This document shows positions 54,877-63,960 of a stretch of 64,000 bases of DNA, in pieces (the first letter of the stretch is position 1; each line of letters begins with the position of its first letter). Made by a program: the position numbers and the translations under genes. This DNA is from Salinicola aestuarinus (GTDB lineage Bacteria > Pseudomonadota > Gammaproteobacteria > Pseudomonadales > Halomonadaceae): contig NZ_PZJP01000003.1 of NCBI RefSeq assembly GCF_003206645.1, forward strand, positions 62,001 through 126,000. The letters run 5' to 3'. The notes below the pieces were generated by a model. That model did not search any database. It was not told the origin of the DNA and saw only the letters and a list, made by a program, of their open reading frames with translations.

Positions 54877-55866
54877 ATGCGCCCCGACTACTCAGGTCCA
54901 CTCCCGGAGCCGGTGGGCTTTCTACTGGTACCGCGATTTTCGATGGTGGCGTTCTTCGCCGCCGTGGAGCCGCTGCGCATCGCCAACCGTCTCGCCGGCG
55001 AGACGCTCTATCGCTGGACGCTCATCGCCGTCGAGGGCGACTCGGTCACCGCCAGCAACGACATGACACTGCTGGTCGACCACGACCTCGACGCCGCCCC
55101 GCCGCTGCCGAGCGTGGCGGTATGTGCCAGCTTCGACACCGAGCAGCAGCTCTCGCGCCGGCTGCTGCAGTGGCTTACGCGCCGCGCCGGCGAGGGCTGT
55201 TTTCTCGGCGGGATCGACACCGGCCCGCTGCTGCTCGCCGAAGCCGGTGTGCTGGAGAATCACCGGGTAACGCTGCACTGGGAGAGTCTGCCGGGGTTTC
55301 GCGAGCGCTTTCCGCATCTGGAGGCAGCGGAGTCGCTCTACGAGTTCGACGCGCGCCGCTTTACCTGCGCCGGGGGCGCTGCCGCGATGGAGATGACACT
55401 GAGCCTGATCGGCCAGCGCCACGGCGAGGCACTGGCCAACGCCGTGGCGGAGCAGCTCGTCCATGCCCGTCTGAGGCCGCGACAGGAGTCGCAGCGGCTA
55501 TCGCTGGTCACGCGCCTTGGCACCCACTGCCGCCCCCTGGTCGATGCGGTGGCGCTGATGGAGCGCCATCTCGAGATCCCGCTCTCGCTCACCGAGCTCG
55601 CCGCCCGGGTCCAGCTATCGCCGCGTCAGCTACAGCGCCACTTTCTTGGCGAACTGGGTACGCGGGCGAGAGACTACTACCTGGCACTGCGTCTCGACCG
55701 CGCTCGCCACCTGCTCGAGGAGACCGACCGCGACATTCTCAGCATCGGACTGGGCTGCGGTTTCCAGAGTGCTTCGAGCTTCTCCCGCGCCTACCGCCGC
55801 CGCTTCGGCCATGCCCCGAGCGCCGCTCGCCGTCACGACCAAAAAGATCAAGGATACGGCCAATAA
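54877..55866 (+). CDS. cdhR: GlxA-type AraC regulator (CdhR-like), copy 1
   Basis: The 329-residue activator has an N-terminal DJ-1/PfpI-like sensor domain (VGFLLVPRFSMVAFFAAVEPLRIANRL to FTCAGGAAAMEMTLSLI) and a C-terminal AraC DNA-binding domain (LSLTELAARVQLSPRQLQRHF and IGLGCGFQSASSFSRAYRRRFG). Its relatives include CdhR and GbdR, which respond to carnitine and glycine betaine. It lies 64 bp upstream of a BBOX-like dioxygenase gene and near the cdh genes, which supports a carnitine role. Confidence 0.85.
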   Translation: MRPDYSGPLPEPVGFLLVPRFSMVAFFAAVEPLRIANRLAGETLYRWTLIAVEGDSVTASNDMTLLVDHDLDAAPPLPSVAVCASFDTEQQLSRRLLQWLTRRAGEGCFLGGIDTGPLLLAEAGVLENHRVTLHWESLPGFRERFPHLEAAESLYEFDARRFTCAGGAAAMEMTLSLIGQRHGEALANAVAEQLVHARLRPRQESQRLSLVTRLGTHCRPLVDAVALMERHLEIPLSLTELAARVQLSPRQLQRHFLGELGTRARDYYLALRLDRARHLLEETDRDILSIGLGCGFQSASSFSRAYRRRFGHAPSAARRHDQKDQGYGQ

Positions 55867-55930
55867 CCGCGGGTTTCGGCCGCCGCGATGGGGGAGCCTT
55901 GAGTCACGTCTCACCCCACTGGAGCACCGC

Positions 55931-57175
55931 ATGACCCACGACGCTGCCGGCCGATCCGACGCGATGCCGCTACCCCCCACGCCCGACTACGACGTCTGGC
56001 CGGTCGAGGTCGATATCGTCCGACTCGACGTCACCCCGCACCAGCTCGAGGTGGAGTGGGCAGATGGCCGCAAGAGTCGCTACCACAGCGTGTGGCTGCG
56101 CGAGAACGCCGCCGACGACAGCACCGTCAATCCGGCGACCCGCGAGCGCATACTCGATCTTTCGCGGCTCGGTGCCTGGCCCACGCTGGAGGCGGCGCAG
56201 CTCGAGGCGAACGGCGCGGTGACGCTGGATTTCGCCCCCGAAGGCCGCCGACTCGCCTTTCATCCCGGCTGGCTGCGCGCCCACGACTATAGCCACCTCG
56301 AGGCGCTGCCGGCGGTGCTGCCCCCACGGGTTCACTGGCTCGGCAGCGAACGCGATGCCCCCACCACGCTCGATGCCAGCGGCTGGATGGCCCAGGCGAG
56401 CGACCCGCAGGCCGAGGACCCGCTGCTGAGCCAGGCGCTGGACGCCGTGCTTCGCGAGGGTCTGGTGCGGCTGCGCAACCTGCCCGTGGAACCGGGCAGC
56501 CTCGACGCCATCGCCCGCCGAATCGGCCCGCCCCGGCCGACCAATTTCGGCCATCTGTTCGACGTCCGGGCCAAGCCCGATCCGGACTCCAACGCCTACA
56601 CCTCGATCGCCCTGGCGCCTCATGTCGACCTGCCCACACGGGAGTACCAGCCGGGGGTGCAGATGCTGCACTGTCTGGAGAACGATACCGTCGGCGGCGA
56701 GGCGATCATGATGGATGGCTTCGCCGTGGCCGAGACGCTGCGGGCGCGCCACCCCGAGCACTTCGAGACGCTCACTCGGGTGCGCTGGTGCTATGCCAAC
56801 ACCGCCCGCACCAGCGATCACGTCTGGTTCGCGCCGATGATCGGGCTGGACGGCGAGGGCGAACTCGACGAGGTGCGCATCGCCGACTTCCTGCGCGGGC
56901 CGCTGCTCGCCCCCTTCGAGGACGTCGAGCCGGCCTATGCGGCGCTGATGGCCGTGCAGCGGCTACTCGCCGAGCCCCAATTCGCGCTGCGCTTCGGCTA
57001 TGCCCCGGGGGATCTGGTGATCTTCGACAATCGCCGACTGCTTCATGCCCGCGACGCCTTCGACGCCGGTACCGGCGGTAGCCGCTGGCTGCAGGGCTGC
57101 TATCTCGAACGCGACGAACTGCGCTCGAGACTGCGCATGCTCAAGCGCGCTGAGCGCCGGGGGCGTCTCGCCTGA
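55931..57175 (+). CDS. Gamma-butyrobetaine dioxygenase-like enzyme
   Basis: This is a TauD/TfdA-type Fe(II)/2-oxoglutarate oxygenase of 414 residues from ATG 55931. An N-terminal BBOX-like domain (YHSVWLRENAADDSTVNP) is followed by the catalytic barrel with HVD in ALAPHVDLPTREYQPGVQMLHC (iron ligands) and the distal His in IFDNRRLLHARDAF. It probably hydroxylates gamma-butyrobetaine to L-carnitine, feeding the cdh genes next door. The N-terminal domain lacks the zinc-binding Cys cluster of human and Pseudomonas enzymes. A bidirectional terminator follows. Confidence 0.82.
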   Translation: MTHDAAGRSDAMPLPPTPDYDVWPVEVDIVRLDVTPHQLEVEWADGRKSRYHSVWLRENAADDSTVNPATRERILDLSRLGAWPTLEAAQLEANGAVTLDFAPEGRRLAFHPGWLRAHDYSHLEALPAVLPPRVHWLGSERDAPTTLDASGWMAQASDPQAEDPLLSQALDAVLREGLVRLRNLPVEPGSLDAIARRIGPPRPTNFGHLFDVRAKPDPDSNAYTSIALAPHVDLPTREYQPGVQMLHCLENDTVGGEAIMMDGFAVAETLRARHPEHFETLTRVRWCYANTARTSDHVWFAPMIGLDGEGELDEVRIADFLRGPLLAPFEDVEPAYAALMAVQRLLAEPQFALRFGYAPGDLVIFDNRRLLHARDAFDAGTGGSRWLQGCYLERDELRSRLRMLKRAERRGRLA

Positions 57176-57212
57176 GATCCTGACCGCTATCGTCAGGTAG
57201 CGATCACTCACG

Positions 57213-57241
57213 AAAAACCCCGCCGATTGGCGGGGTTTTTT
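57213..57241. terminator. Bidirectional intrinsic terminator
   Basis: AAAAACCCCGCC (57213-57224), loop GATT, GGCGGGGTTTTTT (57229-57241). A perfect GC stem with a T-run on both strands, it separates the convergent dioxygenase and thioesterase genes. Confidence 0.95.
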
Positions 57242-57294
57242 GTGTCAGCGGGCCGACATCCGGGCGGCGGGCCTGCCTTCGCAGGCGCGGTTCG

Positions 57295-57780
57295 CTAGCT
57301 GCGACGGATGCCGATGCGGCGCCCCGCTGCGGAAGGCCACTCGCCGCCCGCCCGCGGTTGACGCTCGATCGCACTCGCCACCGACGCCGGGAACGGCGCG
57401 GGCCGCTCGCGGGTCACGTCGATGCCCATCAGCATCTGCTCGCTGGTGGCCAGCAGTTCGCCATCGGCGTTGCGCAGCGTGAAGAACGTATGCAATCGCT
57501 TGGCATCGACGTCGAGCAGCACGAACTCGACGCCGAGCCTCTCGCCGCGATACGCCTGCTGGCGATAGCAGAGATGGGTCTCGAGGGTATAGAGGGTATA
57601 GCCCTGCTCGGCACGACCGGCCTCGTCGAGACCGATTGCGTCCATCAGCGCTTCCACCGCGAGCGAGAAGACCCGGGCGTACTCGGCATCGTTCATGTGG
57701 CCGTTGTAGTCGACCCAGGCATCCTCGACCCGGGTCTCGAGCAGCCGGTCGGCCGGCACTGCAGCGTGGGATGTGCTCAT
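57295..57780 (-). CDS. cdhB: Betainyl-CoA thioesterase-like hotdog protein
   Basis: The 161-residue 4HBT-type thioesterase contains VDYNGHMNDAEYARVFSLAVEALM near the N-terminus (catalytic Asp region) and LHTFFTLRNADGELLATSEQMLM. ATG 57780 is the natural start; longer frames read into cdhA. It is next to carnitine dehydrogenase and a 3-keto acid cleavage enzyme, matching the cdhCAB order in Pseudomonas, where it releases glycine betaine from its CoA ester. Confidence 0.85.
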   Translation of the reverse strand: MSTSHAAVPADRLLETRVEDAWVDYNGHMNDAEYARVFSLAVEALMDAIGLDEAGRAEQGYTLYTLETHLCYRQQAYRGERLGVEFVLLDVDAKRLHTFFTLRNADGELLATSEQMLMGIDVTRERPAPFPASVASAIERQPRAGGEWPSAAGRRIGIRRS

Positions 57781-57797
57781 CAAATGCGCCTCGTCGA

Positions 57798-58769
57798 TCA
57801 AATACGACCCTTGAGCCCTTCGGCTTCCGGCCAGTACTTCTGGGTGAGTTCCAAGAGCTCGGTAAGAAAGGCGTCGCGCCGTGTCTCCAGTTCCGCAACG
57901 CTGCGCCCGGCGGCCTGATGCTCGCAGCCGTCCGCCACCCTGTCGATCAGCGTCTCGGTCAGCTCGGGGGCCTCGAGTTTCGTCCACGGCAGCTTCAGCG
58001 CCGGGCCGAACTGATGAAGCATGTGGCGCATGCCCCCCTCGCCACCGGCCAGGTGGAAAGTCAGAAAGGTGCCCATCAGCGACCAGCGCAGACCGCAACC
58101 GTAGACCACGGCGGCATCGATCTCCTCGGTGGTGGCGACACCGTCGTTGACCAGGTGCAGCGCTTCGCGCCAGAGCGCTTCCATCAGCCGGTCGGCGACG
58201 TGACCTTCGATCTCACGACGAACCACCAGCGGGCGCATGCCAAGCGCCGCGTACTGCGCCTGGGCGCGCTCGAGCGTCGCCTGCCCGGTCTGCTCGCCGC
58301 CGACCAGCTCCACCAGCGGCAGCAGATAGACCGGATTGAAGGGGTGCGCCACGATCACCCGGCCGGGCGCCCGCGGACAGGCCGACTGCAGGTCGCTGGG
58401 CTTGATGCCGGAAGTCGACGAGCCGATCACGACATCAACGTCGGCGAGCGCGTCGAGCTGACTCAGCACGTCGTGCTTGAGCGCGAGCCGTTCGGGCACG
58501 TTTTCCTGGATCAGCTCGGCACCCTCCACCGCCGCGGACAGCGTCTCGGCGAAGGTCAGCGCGGAGGCATCGGCGTCCTCGGCGAGGCCGAGACGTTCGA
58601 GCGACGGCCAGGCGCGGGCGACGAAAGCCCGGGTGCGCGCCGGTGCCGCCGGGTCCGGATCGAAGGCGGTGACGTGACAGCCTGCCGCCAGTGCGCGGGC
58701 GATCCAGCCGTTACCGATGACGCCGGTGCCGATGACGGCGACGCGGCGGGGAAGGGTCGATTCACTCAT
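57798..58769 (-). CDS. cdhA: L-carnitine dehydrogenase
   Basis: The enzyme oxidises L-carnitine to 3-dehydrocarnitine with NAD+. The 323-residue protein belongs to the 3-hydroxyacyl-CoA dehydrogenase family, with Rossmann motif VAVIGTGVIGNGWIARALAAG, IQENVPE, SSTSGIKPSDLQ, and the catalytic His in AHPFNPVYLLPLVELVGG. ATG 58769 has GAGAG 6 bases upstream and is preferred to 58793. It lies 17 bp before cdhB. Confidence 0.93.
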   Translation of the reverse strand: MSESTLPRRVAVIGTGVIGNGWIARALAAGCHVTAFDPDPAAPARTRAFVARAWPSLERLGLAEDADASALTFAETLSAAVEGAELIQENVPERLALKHDVLSQLDALADVDVVIGSSTSGIKPSDLQSACPRAPGRVIVAHPFNPVYLLPLVELVGGEQTGQATLERAQAQYAALGMRPLVVRREIEGHVADRLMEALWREALHLVNDGVATTEEIDAAVVYGCGLRWSLMGTFLTFHLAGGEGGMRHMLHQFGPALKLPWTKLEAPELTETLIDRVADGCEHQAAGRSVAELETRRDAFLTELLELTQKYWPEAEGLKGRI

Positions 58770-58879
58770 GAAGTCTCTCGAATTCGGATGCATCAGGGCG
58801 CCGCGGTGACGGTCGCGACGCCGTGGGAAAGGCGCGAACGCCGCCGCAGCGGCGTGAGAAGGAGAAGGCCAAAATGGCC

Positions 58880-59761
58880 TCAGACCGCGCGAAGCCCCAG
58901 CGACTCCCGGGTCTGCTGCGGCGTCTGCACCTTGCCGCCGAGGTTCTCGACCAGCGTTGCCGCGCGCTCGACCAGCTGGGCGTTGCTGGCGAAGACCCCT
59001 TTGCTCAGATAGAGGTTGTCCTCCAGGCCGACACGCATGTGTCCGCCCAGCAGCGCGGCCTGCGCCGCCATCGGGAACTGTTGACGCCCGATGCCGAAAG
59101 CGGACCAGATGGCGTTGGCAGGCAGCTTGTTGCGCATCGCCAACATCGTTTCGGTATCCGCCTCGGCGCCCCAGGGGATTCCCAGGCAGAGCTGGAACAG
59201 CGGATCACCGTCGATCAGCCCCTCGTCGATGAGCTGACGCGCGAACCAGACGTGGCCGAGATCGAAGCACTCGAGCTCCGGTTTGACCCCGGCCTGCTGG
59301 ATCAGGCGAGCGTGCTCGCGCAGCCACTCAGCGCTGTTGAGGTAGACCATGTCGCCGAAGTTGAGACTGCCGCAGTCCAGCGTGCAGAGCTCAGGCAGCA
59401 GCGCGCCCACCGGCTCGTGACGCTCGGCCGGCGTCTGCAGATCGGTGCCTTCGCCGCCGTGAATCACGCCGTTGCGGATCTCGGGGAAGAGATCGCCGCC
59501 GCCGCCGGCGGTAATGTTGATCACCGCGTCGACGTCGGATTCGCGAATGCGCTCGACCACTTCGCGGAAATGATCGAGCGAGTGGCTGATCCCGCCGGTT
59601 TCCGGGTCGCGAACGTGCAGGTGAACGATGCTGGCACCGGCGCGAGCGGCGTCGATGGCGCTCGTGGCGATCTGGCTCGGTGTGACCGGCAGGTCAGGGT
59701 GCTTGTGGGCGGTGTCGCCGGCGCCGGTAACGGCGCAGGTGAGAATGACATTGGAATTCAT
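58880..59761 (-). CDS. cdhC: 3-keto acid cleavage enzyme (BKACE), dehydrocarnitine-specific
   Basis: The enzyme transfers and cleaves 3-dehydrocarnitine with acetyl-CoA, giving acetoacetate and betainyl-CoA. The 293-residue BKACE protein has [19 protein letters not shown] at the N-terminus, [11 protein letters not shown] (metal His ligands), [23 protein letters not shown] and [17 protein letters not shown]. The start at ATG 59761 has GGGAGAG upstream. The acetoacetate it makes can be used by the scoA/scoB-thiolase module at 6.5-9.1 kb. Confidence 0.92.
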   Translation of the reverse strand: MNSNVILTCAVTGAGDTAHKHPDLPVTPSQIATSAIDAARAGASIVHLHVRDPETGGISHSLDHFREVVERIRESDVDAVINITAGGGGDLFPEIRNGVIHGGEGTDLQTPAERHEPVGALLPELCTLDCGSLNFGDMVYLNSAEWLREHARLIQQAGVKPELECFDLGHVWFARQLIDEGLIDGDPLFQLCLGIPWGAEADTETMLAMRNKLPANAIWSAFGIGRQQFPMAAQAALLGGHMRVGLEDNLYLSKGVFASNAQLVERAATLVENLGGKVQTPQQTRESLGLRAV

Positions 59762-59938
59762 CGAGGCTCTCCCGTCGGAGCGCACTAGGCGCAGAGCGAA
59801 TCGGATGCCGTCAGGGCATCAAGTTGGCGCTCATTGTCGGCGCCCATCTCGCCCGTCACTTAACACCAGACGACGCCATTTTGACGCTTTCCGACGCTAT
59901 CCGCCGCCGGCATCGCGCCGCGCGGTAACCCCGTTCCT

Positions 59939-60949
59939 TCAGGACCGGCGCTGGCCCCGCGTCGCTGTCATTCTAGGCGACTCGCCGAATCGCTCCCGGT
60001 AGACGCGTGAAAAGTGCGCCGGCTGGCCGAATCCCGCGGCCAGCGCGGCCTGGGTGACGCTGATGCGGCTGTCGGCCAGCAGCTGGCGGGCCCGGTCCAG
60101 GCGCAGCGAAAGGTAGCGCGCCTTGATCGTCTCACCGCAGTGCTGATGGAACAGCCGATTGAGCTGACGCTGGGACTGTCCCACCCGACGACAGATCTCG
60201 GGGATCGACAGCGGCTGGAAGAGGTTCGCCTCCATCACCGACTCGGCGCGGCGCACGCTTCTTGGCCGCGGGTCGGACTCGATCCGCGCAAGACTTGCGG
60301 TGGTATCGTCACGGCGCAAATGGATTAGCTGACGGCTGACGGCGGCGGCAAGGTTGGCGCCGAACTCGCGCTCGATCAGCGCCAGCATCAGGTCGAGGCT
60401 GGAGGCACCCCCTCCGCCGGTGAGTCGCTGGCGATCGAAGCGATAGGCCGCTTCGCTCAGCGTCAGCGTCGGAAACTCCTCGACGAACGCCGCATGGCTC
60501 TCCCAGTGCAGCGCGACCTCGAACCCTTCGAGCAGACCGGCTCGGGCGAGGATGAAAGCGCCGGTGTCCAGCGCGCCGAGAAGCCCGCCGTGGGCGGCGA
60601 CCTGGCGCAGTACCGCCCACTGGGCGTGACGCACCGTCGCTTCGGCGTCGTAGGAGGCGACCACCAGCAGGTTGTCGTAGACGCCAGCGGCGTCCAGCGC
60701 CGCGTCGACGTCCACCGAGACACCGTTGCTCGCCGTCACCGCCCCGCCGTCACCGGAAAAGAGCCGCCAGGCGAACAGCGCTCGTCCGAATCGGTTGGCA
60801 ACGCGCAGCGGTTCCAGCAGCGAGTAGAGCGTGAGCATGGAGAACTTGGGCAGAAGCCACAGATTGATGGTGACATCCGCCTCTTTCGGGTCGAGCACGG
60901 GGGGCAGGTCGGGGCGCGGATAGAGCCATTCCGGCGTCGAGACGTCCAT
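59939..60949 (-). CDS. GlxA-type AraC regulator (CdhR-like), copy 2
   Basis: The 336-residue paralogue of the 54877-55866 regulator has a sensor domain beginning INLWLLPKFSMLTLYSLLEPLRVANRF and including LTGGGGASSLDLMLALI. Its AraC domain contains LSIPEICRRVGQSQRQLNRLFHQH and AALAAGFGQPAHFSRVYRERFG. It is divergent from the dioxygenase at 61148, whose expression it probably controls. The ligand may be a trimethylammonium compound. Confidence 0.85.
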   Translation of the reverse strand: MDVSTPEWLYPRPDLPPVLDPKEADVTINLWLLPKFSMLTLYSLLEPLRVANRFGRALFAWRLFSGDGGAVTASNGVSVDVDAALDAAGVYDNLLVVASYDAEATVRHAQWAVLRQVAAHGGLLGALDTGAFILARAGLLEGFEVALHWESHAAFVEEFPTLTLSEAAYRFDRQRLTGGGGASSLDLMLALIEREFGANLAAAVSRQLIHLRRDDTTASLARIESDPRPRSVRRAESVMEANLFQPLSIPEICRRVGQSQRQLNRLFHQHCGETIKARYLSLRLDRARQLLADSRISVTQAALAAGFGQPAHFSRVYRERFGESPRMTATRGQRRS

Positions 60950-61147
60950 GATTCCTCTTCGGCAGGTGCAAAAAACACAAGGATATGGCCAAAAGTATCA
61001 ACTCTCTACCCTCACGCGACCCTAGAGTGGAGTGCGCCCGGGCAGCCACCGCTGAAGCGCGCCAATCAAACGGCGCCGCGGGATACCGCCGACTGACCGG
61101 ATAACACCCACTGACCGGATAGCGTCCACCCGACCGCGGAGAGTGCC

Positions 61148-62269
61148 ATGCCCCTGTATGCCGAGATCATTCCCGAGACGGGCGCCCGCGAGCTGCGCGT
61201 CGTCGACCGCACCGCCGAGCGACGCCTTCACGCGCTCTGGCTGCGCGAGCGTGCCCCGGACCCGCAGACACTGGATCCGCGCACCGGCCAGCGGCTGATC
61301 GAAGCCGCCGCCCTGCCGCTGGATCTCGCCATTGCGTCGCTGGACTATGACGCCACGCACCTGCACATCGGCTTCAGCGACGGCCACGCGACCACCTTCC
61401 CGGTCGCCGAGCTGCTGCCCGCCCCGCGTGAGCCGCGTACCCTCTGGGACGCCACTCTCACCGCGATCCCCGAGGTGACGTTCGAGGAGGCCGTTGCCGA
61501 CGACACGGCGCTGCTGACGATGCTCGAGGATCTCGAGCGCTTGGGCGTGGCCAAGGTGCGCGGCGTGCCGCTAGAGGACGATGGCATGCTTCCTCTGGTT
61601 GCACGCCTCGGCCCGCTTCGCCGCACCAACTGGGGTGGCGTCGCCGACGTCAAATCGGTAGCGGACGCCTTCGATCTGACCATGACCCAGCGCGGGCTCG
61701 AGCCTCACACCGACAACCCCTATCGCGACCCCATCCCCGGCTATATCTGGCTGCACTGTCTGAGCAACGCCGACAGCGGCGGAGACAGTACGCTGGCCGA
61801 TGGTTTCCAGGCCGCCGAGCGGCTGCGCGAGAGCGACCCGGCAGCCTTCGATATCTTGACGCGCACGCCCACCCATTTTCGCTACGTCGACGACGACACG
61901 CACCTGGAAAGCGAGGGTCCGCTGATCGAGCTCGACGCCCGCGGCGACATCTTCCGGGTGCGCTTCAGCAACCGCACCGAGCGCACACCGGCGCTCGAAC
62001 CGGCGACACTCGAGCGCTACTACGCCGCCCGCCAGCAGTTCTTTTCGCTGATCACCGCGCCAGAGATGACGCTAACGCCCAAGCTCGCCCCCGGCGAAAT
62101 GCTGATCATGGACAATTACCGCCTGCTCCACGGGCGCACCGCCTTCACCCTGACTCAAGGCGTCCGCCATCTGCGCCAGGGCTACGTCGACCGCGACACC
62201 ACCGCCAGCCGGCGACTGACGCTCAAACGTCAGAGTCTTCCCCCCCATTTTCAGGAGCGTGCTTCATGA
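61148..62269 (+). CDS. BBOX-like dioxygenase, TmpA candidate
   Basis: The 373-residue Fe(II)/2-oxoglutarate oxygenase has HTD in GLEPHTDNPYRDPIPGYIWLH, distal His in MDNYRLLHGRTAF and Arg in RHLRQGYVD. The N-terminal domain (LRERAPDPQTLDPRTGQR) lacks zinc-binding cysteines. Its stop overlaps the start of an HD-domain gene by 4 bases. That pairing is known from TmpA/TmpB, where TmpA hydroxylates 2-(trimethylammonio)ethylphosphonate. A second gamma-butyrobetaine hydroxylase is the alternative; sequence alone does not decide. Confidence 0.75.
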   Translation: MPLYAEIIPETGARELRVVDRTAERRLHALWLRERAPDPQTLDPRTGQRLIEAAALPLDLAIASLDYDATHLHIGFSDGHATTFPVAELLPAPREPRTLWDATLTAIPEVTFEEAVADDTALLTMLEDLERLGVAKVRGVPLEDDGMLPLVARLGPLRRTNWGGVADVKSVADAFDLTMTQRGLEPHTDNPYRDPIPGYIWLHCLSNADSGGDSTLADGFQAAERLRESDPAAFDILTRTPTHFRYVDDDTHLESEGPLIELDARGDIFRVRFSNRTERTPALEPATLERYYAARQQFFSLITAPEMTLTPKLAPGEMLIMDNYRLLHGRTAFTLTQGVRHLRQGYVDRDTTASRRLTLKRQSLPPHFQERAS

Positions 62270-62838
62270 GTGCCGACTTCACCCGTTTCGACGAGGCGCA
62301 GGTCGATGACTGGCGCCGCATCGACGACCATTTCCGCGACTACCGCGACGGGGTGATTCCCCGCGTGCTGGTTCATCTCGAGCGACTCAAGGGGGATACC
62401 CACGGCTATCCCGTCGATCGCTACACCCACTGCCTGCAGACCGCGACCCGCGCCGAGCGCGCCGGCGCCGACGACGAGACCATCGTCTGCGCCCTGCTCC
62501 ACGACATCGGCGACGATCTCGCCCCCGACAACCACGCCGAGATTGCGGCGGCGATCCTCGAGCCCTTCGTCGACCCGCTCAATCTCTGGATGGTGCGCCA
62601 CCACGAGCTGTTCCAGGGCTATCACTACCGCCAATACTACGGCCTCGACCGTCACGCCCGGGACGCCTACCAAGATCACCCCGCCTACGCTCGCACCGTG
62701 CGCTTCTGCGACGAATGGGATCAGACCTCCTTCGATCCCGCGTACGATACCTACCCCCTCGAGCACTTTCGGCCCGCGCTCGAGCGCGTTCTCGGCCGCG
62801 CGCCCTTTGGCGGCATGCCGACGGTATCGGCCGAGTGA
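62266..62838 (+). CDS. HD-domain protein, PhnZ/TmpB-like diiron oxygenase candidate
   Basis: The 190-residue HD protein has iron-ligand candidates His in DRYTHCLQTATRAE, His-Asp in CALLHDIGDDLAPDNHAE, further His in MVRHHELFQGYHY and a late Asp in FCDEWDQTSF. This spacing fits the mixed-valence diiron oxygenases PhnZ, TmpB and MIOX rather than signalling HD phosphohydrolases. Translational coupling to the dioxygenase supports a two-step pathway, possibly cleaving a hydroxylated trimethylammonio-phosphonate to glycine betaine and phosphate. Confidence 0.75.
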   Translation: MSADFTRFDEAQVDDWRRIDDHFRDYRDGVIPRVLVHLERLKGDTHGYPVDRYTHCLQTATRAERAGADDETIVCALLHDIGDDLAPDNHAEIAAAILEPFVDPLNLWMVRHHELFQGYHYRQYYGLDRHARDAYQDHPAYARTVRFCDEWDQTSFDPAYDTYPLEHFRPALERVLGRAPFGGMPTVSAE

Positions 62839-62911
62839 GCCGTTGATATCGCGCGGGACGAACCCACGCGAACCGTGATCACCACCCACTATCGATAACT
62901 CACAAACTGGA

Positions 62912-63847
62912 GTGACCATGACGAAACGCCATTACCTGCTTGCCACTGCGCTCATCCCGCTGTCGTTCTCCGCCCTCGCCGCCGACGAGGCGGAGAACAT
63001 CAACTTCGTGGTGCCACCGTGGCCTGGCGTCACCGTCAAGACCGAGATCCTCGAGCAGCTGATCGAGCCGCTCGGTTACACCGGCGCCAATCAGGAAGTG
63101 AGCAGCACGGTCGGCTATCAAACGCTGATGTCCGGCGATAGCGACGTCTTTCTCGGCGGCTGGATGCCAGCGCAGCAGGAGAGCTATGACCGCGCCATGG
63201 AGAGCGGCAAGGTCGAGGATCTGGGCACCAACATCACCGGCGCTCGCATGGGGTTTGCGGTGCCGGGCTACGTCTATGACGCCGGTATCACCCACGCCGA
63301 GGATCTCGACGCCCACCGCGATCGCTTCGACGCCCGCTTCTACTCCATCGAATCCGGTTCCACCGTCAGCGAGTTCATCCACGGTGCGGTCGACAATGAC
63401 ACCTACGGCCTCGGCGACTGGCAGGTTCTCGAATCCTCGACCCCGGGCATGCTTTCCGAGGTCGACGCCGCCGTCAACGACAAGCGCTGGATCGTCTGGT
63501 ACGGCTGGACACCGCACTGGATGGCGCCCGCCTACGACATGCACATCCTCGATGATTCCGAGTCGGTCTACGGCCCGAACAACGGACGAAGCGACGTCCT
63601 CACCATCGCCAACGCCGACTTCGTGGATGCCCATCCGAACCTGCGCCAGCTGCTCGAGCAGTTTCGTCTCACCGCCGACGAGCAGAGCGAGTTCATCGAC
63701 GGCTACGGCCGCCAGAACCGTAGCGCCGAGACCGTCGCCCGCGATTGGCTCCAGGCCCATCCGCAGCGCGTCGCCGAATTTCTCGATGGCGTCACCACGC
63801 GTGACGGCGAACCCGGGCTGGACGCCGTCCGCGCCGCGCTCGACTAG
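62912..63847 (+). CDS. Betaine/choline-type ABC transporter substrate-binding protein
   Basis: The 311-residue periplasmic protein has signal peptide MTKRHYLLATALIPLSFSALAA and the OpuAC fold. INFVVPPWPGVTVKTEI carries the aromatic residue typical of quaternary-ammonium binding, along with FLGGWMPAQQ and WIVWYGWTPHWMAPAYDM, whose Trp residues form the aromatic box. It resembles ChoX/CaiX/ProX proteins for choline, carnitine or betaine. It lies 73 bp after the HD gene and may import the substrate of that pair; permease and ATPase genes are not in the window. Confidence 0.88.
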   Translation: MTMTKRHYLLATALIPLSFSALAADEAENINFVVPPWPGVTVKTEILEQLIEPLGYTGANQEVSSTVGYQTLMSGDSDVFLGGWMPAQQESYDRAMESGKVEDLGTNITGARMGFAVPGYVYDAGITHAEDLDAHRDRFDARFYSIESGSTVSEFIHGAVDNDTYGLGDWQVLESSTPGMLSEVDAAVNDKRWIVWYGWTPHWMAPAYDMHILDDSESVYGPNNGRSDVLTIANADFVDAHPNLRQLLEQFRLTADEQSEFIDGYGRQNRSAETVARDWLQAHPQRVAEFLDGVTTRDGEPGLDAVRAALD

Positions 63848-63960
63848 ACCACGCTTGCCGCGTAACCGATCCGCGAGTGGACGGGGTTCGCCCCCGTCGC
63901 TCGCGTCGTCTTCCCGTCGTTGCCCCTGACGGCCCCGGCGTCTCACGGCACCTTGCCCGC

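Noticed and set aside
53465..54901. 478-codon minus-strand frame opposite the SLC13 gene
   Set aside because: It is a shadow frame; the SLC13 product has both family motifs and a ribosome site.
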